A DNA stretch of 19,562 nt from Planctomycetota bacterium. Lineage in GTDB: Bacteria; Planctomycetota; Planctomycetia; Planctomycetales; Planctomycetaceae. The notes beneath the pieces were generated by a model that did not search any database, was not told where the DNA came from, and was given only the letters and a program-made list of their open reading frames with translations. Of the stretch, positions 17,832 through 19,562 are shown one piece after another. The stretch lies in contig JAPOLP010000015.1 of assembly GCA_029977045.1 (NCBI GenBank), forward strand, positions 1 to 19,562, read 5' to 3'. The position numbers and the translations under genes are program-made. Numbering within the stretch: the stretch's first letter is position 1; every line of letters starts with the position of its first letter.

Positions 17832-19136
17832 ATGCTGAAACTCTCTAGCCCTCGGCTTCGCGGTAACTGTGAAGGAACGTCCCGTCGTGATTTTCTGCAG
17901 GTCGGAGCACTCGGCCTGGGTGGCCTGACACTGTCCGATGTTTTGCGGAAGAAGGCTCAGGCGGAGAGTGCCGGAACGGCTTCCAACAGCAAGTCTGTGA
18001 TCTGGCTCTGGCTGGGCGGAGGCCCAACGCACGTTGAGACGTTCGATCCGAAAATGACCGCTCCGTCCGAGTACCGCAGCGTGACCGGCGAGGTGCAGAC
18101 GAACCTGCCGGGCGTGACCCTCGGCGGCAACTTCGAGCGCATGGCCACGGTGGCCGACAGAATGGCCTTCGTCCGATCATTCGCTCACACGAACAGCGGC
18201 CACTCCGGCGGCACACACTATGTGATGACCGGCTACGACAACCGCCTGGCCGACAATGGAGCCGCTTCCGACCGTCCTGGCATCGGCTCGATCGTGTCTC
18301 GCGTGCGGGGCACCAACCACCCGGTGACCGGGATGCCGACTTATGTCCGTCTGGGAGGCATCTACGCCGACGGCCCGGCATTTCTGGGAACGGCGTTCGG
18401 CCCGTTCGATTCCGGCGGTGAAGCCCGTCGCAATATGGCGCTGAACATTCAGAAGACGCGACTCGATTCGCGCCGCTCGCTGCTGGAAGGCATCGACAAC
18501 GTCAAACGCGACATTGACCGCAGCAAGGTGATGGACGGCTTGGACGCGTTCGACCAGCAGGCCTTCAACATCATCCTCAGCCGCTCGCAGCAGGCCTTCG
18601 ATCTGAAATATGAAGACCCGCGCGTGGTTGACCGCTATGGCACGGGACTGGGCCAGCAACTGCTGCAGGCCCGTCGTCTGTGCGAAGCCGGTTGCGGCTT
18701 TGTCACGCTGCACTTCGGCGGCTGGGACATGCACGGCGGCATCAAGGCGGCCATGGACAACCTTGGTCCGCAGGTCGACCGCGCCGTGGCCGCTCTGGTC
18801 GAAGACCTCGAACTCCGCGGCCAGTCGGACGACATCCTGCTGGTGATCAGTGGCGAATTCGGCCGCACACCGAAGATAAACGGCGGAGCAGGCCGCGACC
18901 ATTGGGCTCCGCTGAGCACGCTGGCACTGGCCGGCGGCGGACTCCAGATGGGCCAGGTCATCGGCGAGTCGGCCGAGAAAGTCGATGTCCCGAAGACGAC
19001 CCCGATCACACCGCAGGATCTGCTGGCCACAGTTTTCAAGGTGATGGAGATGGACCAGCGAATCCAATTCACCAACCAGGCCGGCCGGCCGACGTACTTG
19101 ATCGAGCACGGCAAGCCTATCGAGGAACTTGTCTGA
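17832..19136 (+). CDS. DUF1501 family protein with Tat signal
   Basis: This exported 434-residue protein is of the DUF1501 family, which belongs to the alkaline phosphatase/sulfatase fold; its substrate is unknown. Residues 17-22 are S-R-R-D-F-L followed by a hydrophobic stretch (VGALGLGGLTL), a classic twin-arginine signal, so it is probably exported folded. The family landmarks are present: WLWLGGGPTHVETFDPK at about 58-74, where the GGP-T-H-x-E segment carries likely metal ligands; the His-rich HTNSGHSGGTH region; HFGGWDMHG; and GEFGRTP (341-347) followed by GRDHW (354-358), the second putative metal-binding cluster. Length is normal and no landmark is missing. Family members usually follow directly after a PSD1 gene and are thought to act with it. 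Here it is the last gene of the series, two genes away from the PSD1 gene, and is followed by a strong terminator. Confidence 0.95.
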   Translation: MLKLSSPRLRGNCEGTSRRDFLQVGALGLGGLTLSDVLRKKAQAESAGTASNSKSVIWLWLGGGPTHVETFDPKMTAPSEYRSVTGEVQTNLPGVTLGGNFERMATVADRMAFVRSFAHTNSGHSGGTHYVMTGYDNRLADNGAASDRPGIGSIVSRVRGTNHPVTGMPTYVRLGGIYADGPAFLGTAFGPFDSGGEARRNMALNIQKTRLDSRRSLLEGIDNVKRDIDRSKVMDGLDAFDQQAFNIILSRSQQAFDLKYEDPRVVDRYGTGLGQQLLQARRLCEAGCGFVTLHFGGWDMHGGIKAAMDNLGPQVDRAVAALVEDLELRGQSDDILLVISGEFGRTPKINGGAGRDHWAPLSTLALAGGGLQMGQVIGESAEKVDVPKTTPITPQDLLATVFKVMEMDQRIQFTNQAGRPTYLIEHGKPIEELV

Positions 19137-19176
19137 AATCGGCGGGACTTGCGCACAAGTCAGACTGCATGCACAG

Positions 19177-19210
19177 AACAGGTCCGTGAGTCATCTCACG
19201 GACCTGTTTT
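19177..19210 (+). terminator. Strong intrinsic terminator closing the cluster
   Basis: AACAGGTCCGTGAG at 19177-19190 and its perfect reverse complement at 19195-19208 form a 14-bp stem with the 4-base loop TCAT. A T-rich tail (TTTTCGTTT) begins within the stem end. It begins 40 bases after the DUF1501 stop. On the reverse strand no T-run follows, so it acts on + strand transcripts. Confidence 0.88.
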
Positions 19211-19562
19211 CGTTTCGACAGCCGTCATGAGGACACTTCAGTTCTTTAGAGCCAATACGCCCACGGTCGCTTTGCTGGAACTCGATGCGATTAAAAAATC
19301 CAGTTGACGCATTTGAGCTCGATCTGAACAGACTTGAATTTCGCAAACATGCAATCGTCCATCTGTTTCGATGACCGATGGCTGAATCACGTAACCTGAG
19401 TTGGCGGTAGCTGGTTACGTCAAAGCGAAATCGCCGGGGTGCCGATCGTTGTGCCCAGTGATTCGGGCACGCTTTTTGACTCTGAATCGGCTCGGATCGT
19501 CTGGCCTCCTTCGGTTCCGTAGACCCTGCAAGCTTTCCTGATGCGTTCCTTGAGCTTCTCAA
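19211..19562. other. Region without a convincing gene after the cluster
   Basis: No frame here gives a recognisable protein. A reverse-strand frame open to the right edge (19191-19562) is Arg/Ser-rich, has no domain and runs through the terminator stem, so it is probably not real. The base composition is lower in GC than the genes. It holds a second terminator-like hairpin at 19451-19477. Confidence 0.5.
19451..19477 (+). terminator. Second terminator-like hairpin
   Basis: GTGCCC at 19451-19456 pairs with GGGCAC at 19465-19470 across an 8-base loop, and GCTTTTTG follows. The 6-bp GC-rich stem plus T-run fits an intrinsic terminator on the + strand. It could back up the first terminator or end a short transcript starting between 19211 and 19450. 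Confidence 0.45.

Noticed and set aside
19191..19562. Reverse-strand frame open to the right edge
   Set aside because: Arg/Ser-rich, no domain, and its end lies in the loop of a strong terminator hairpin.

Overview
The window comes from a member of the Planctomycetota. It carries protein families that are largely diagnostic of that phylum: a PSD1 (DUF1549/DUF1553) protein with planctomycete cytochrome motifs, a DUF1501 protein with a Tat signal, a PPC/TIG-type secreted protein, and very large exported WD40 proteins, one of them fused to a planctomycete cytochrome c domain. The DNA is GC-rich and codes on the + strand almost throughout. The order or family cannot be fixed from the sequence alone.

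Layout. Positions 1-527 hold the C-terminal part of an integrase-type transposase that is cut by the window edge. About 575 bases without a convincing gene follow. Five large genes then run in the same direction: a giant WD40 protein (1104-6554, 1816 aa), a PSD1/cytochrome protein (6653-9154, 833 aa), a PPC/TIG beta-domain protein with a long coiled-coil insert (9328-12360, 1010 aa), a cytochrome c-WD40 protein that also carries a long coiled-coil insert (12538-17475, 1645 aa), and a DUF1501 protein (17832-19136, 434 aa). A perfect 14-bp hairpin followed by a T-run (19177-19210) closes the series. No strong terminator is visible between the genes. The gaps are 98, 173, 177 and 356 bases, so one long transcription unit is plausible, although a further promoter before the last gene cannot be excluded. 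The last ~350 bases show no convincing gene but hold a second terminator-like hairpin.

How the genes may work together. All five products carry export signals: Sec-type on the first four and Tat on DUF1501. The products should therefore meet outside the cytoplasm. By my manual count the two WD40 proteins contain 42 and 28 blades, which are both multiples of seven. Two otherwise unrelated proteins, the PPC protein and the cytochrome-WD40 protein, each contain an Ala/Gln/Lys-rich helical insert. Each insert has a Pro-Asp turn almost exactly at its centre, and the two turn regions look related. I infer that these are antiparallel helical hairpins projecting from beta scaffolds and that they may pair with each other. 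Candidate heme sites in the PSD1 and cytochrome-WD40 proteins would put redox centres on the same assembly. The biochemical role and substrate are unknown; a role in the cell envelope or in handling extracellular polymers is only a guess from family context.
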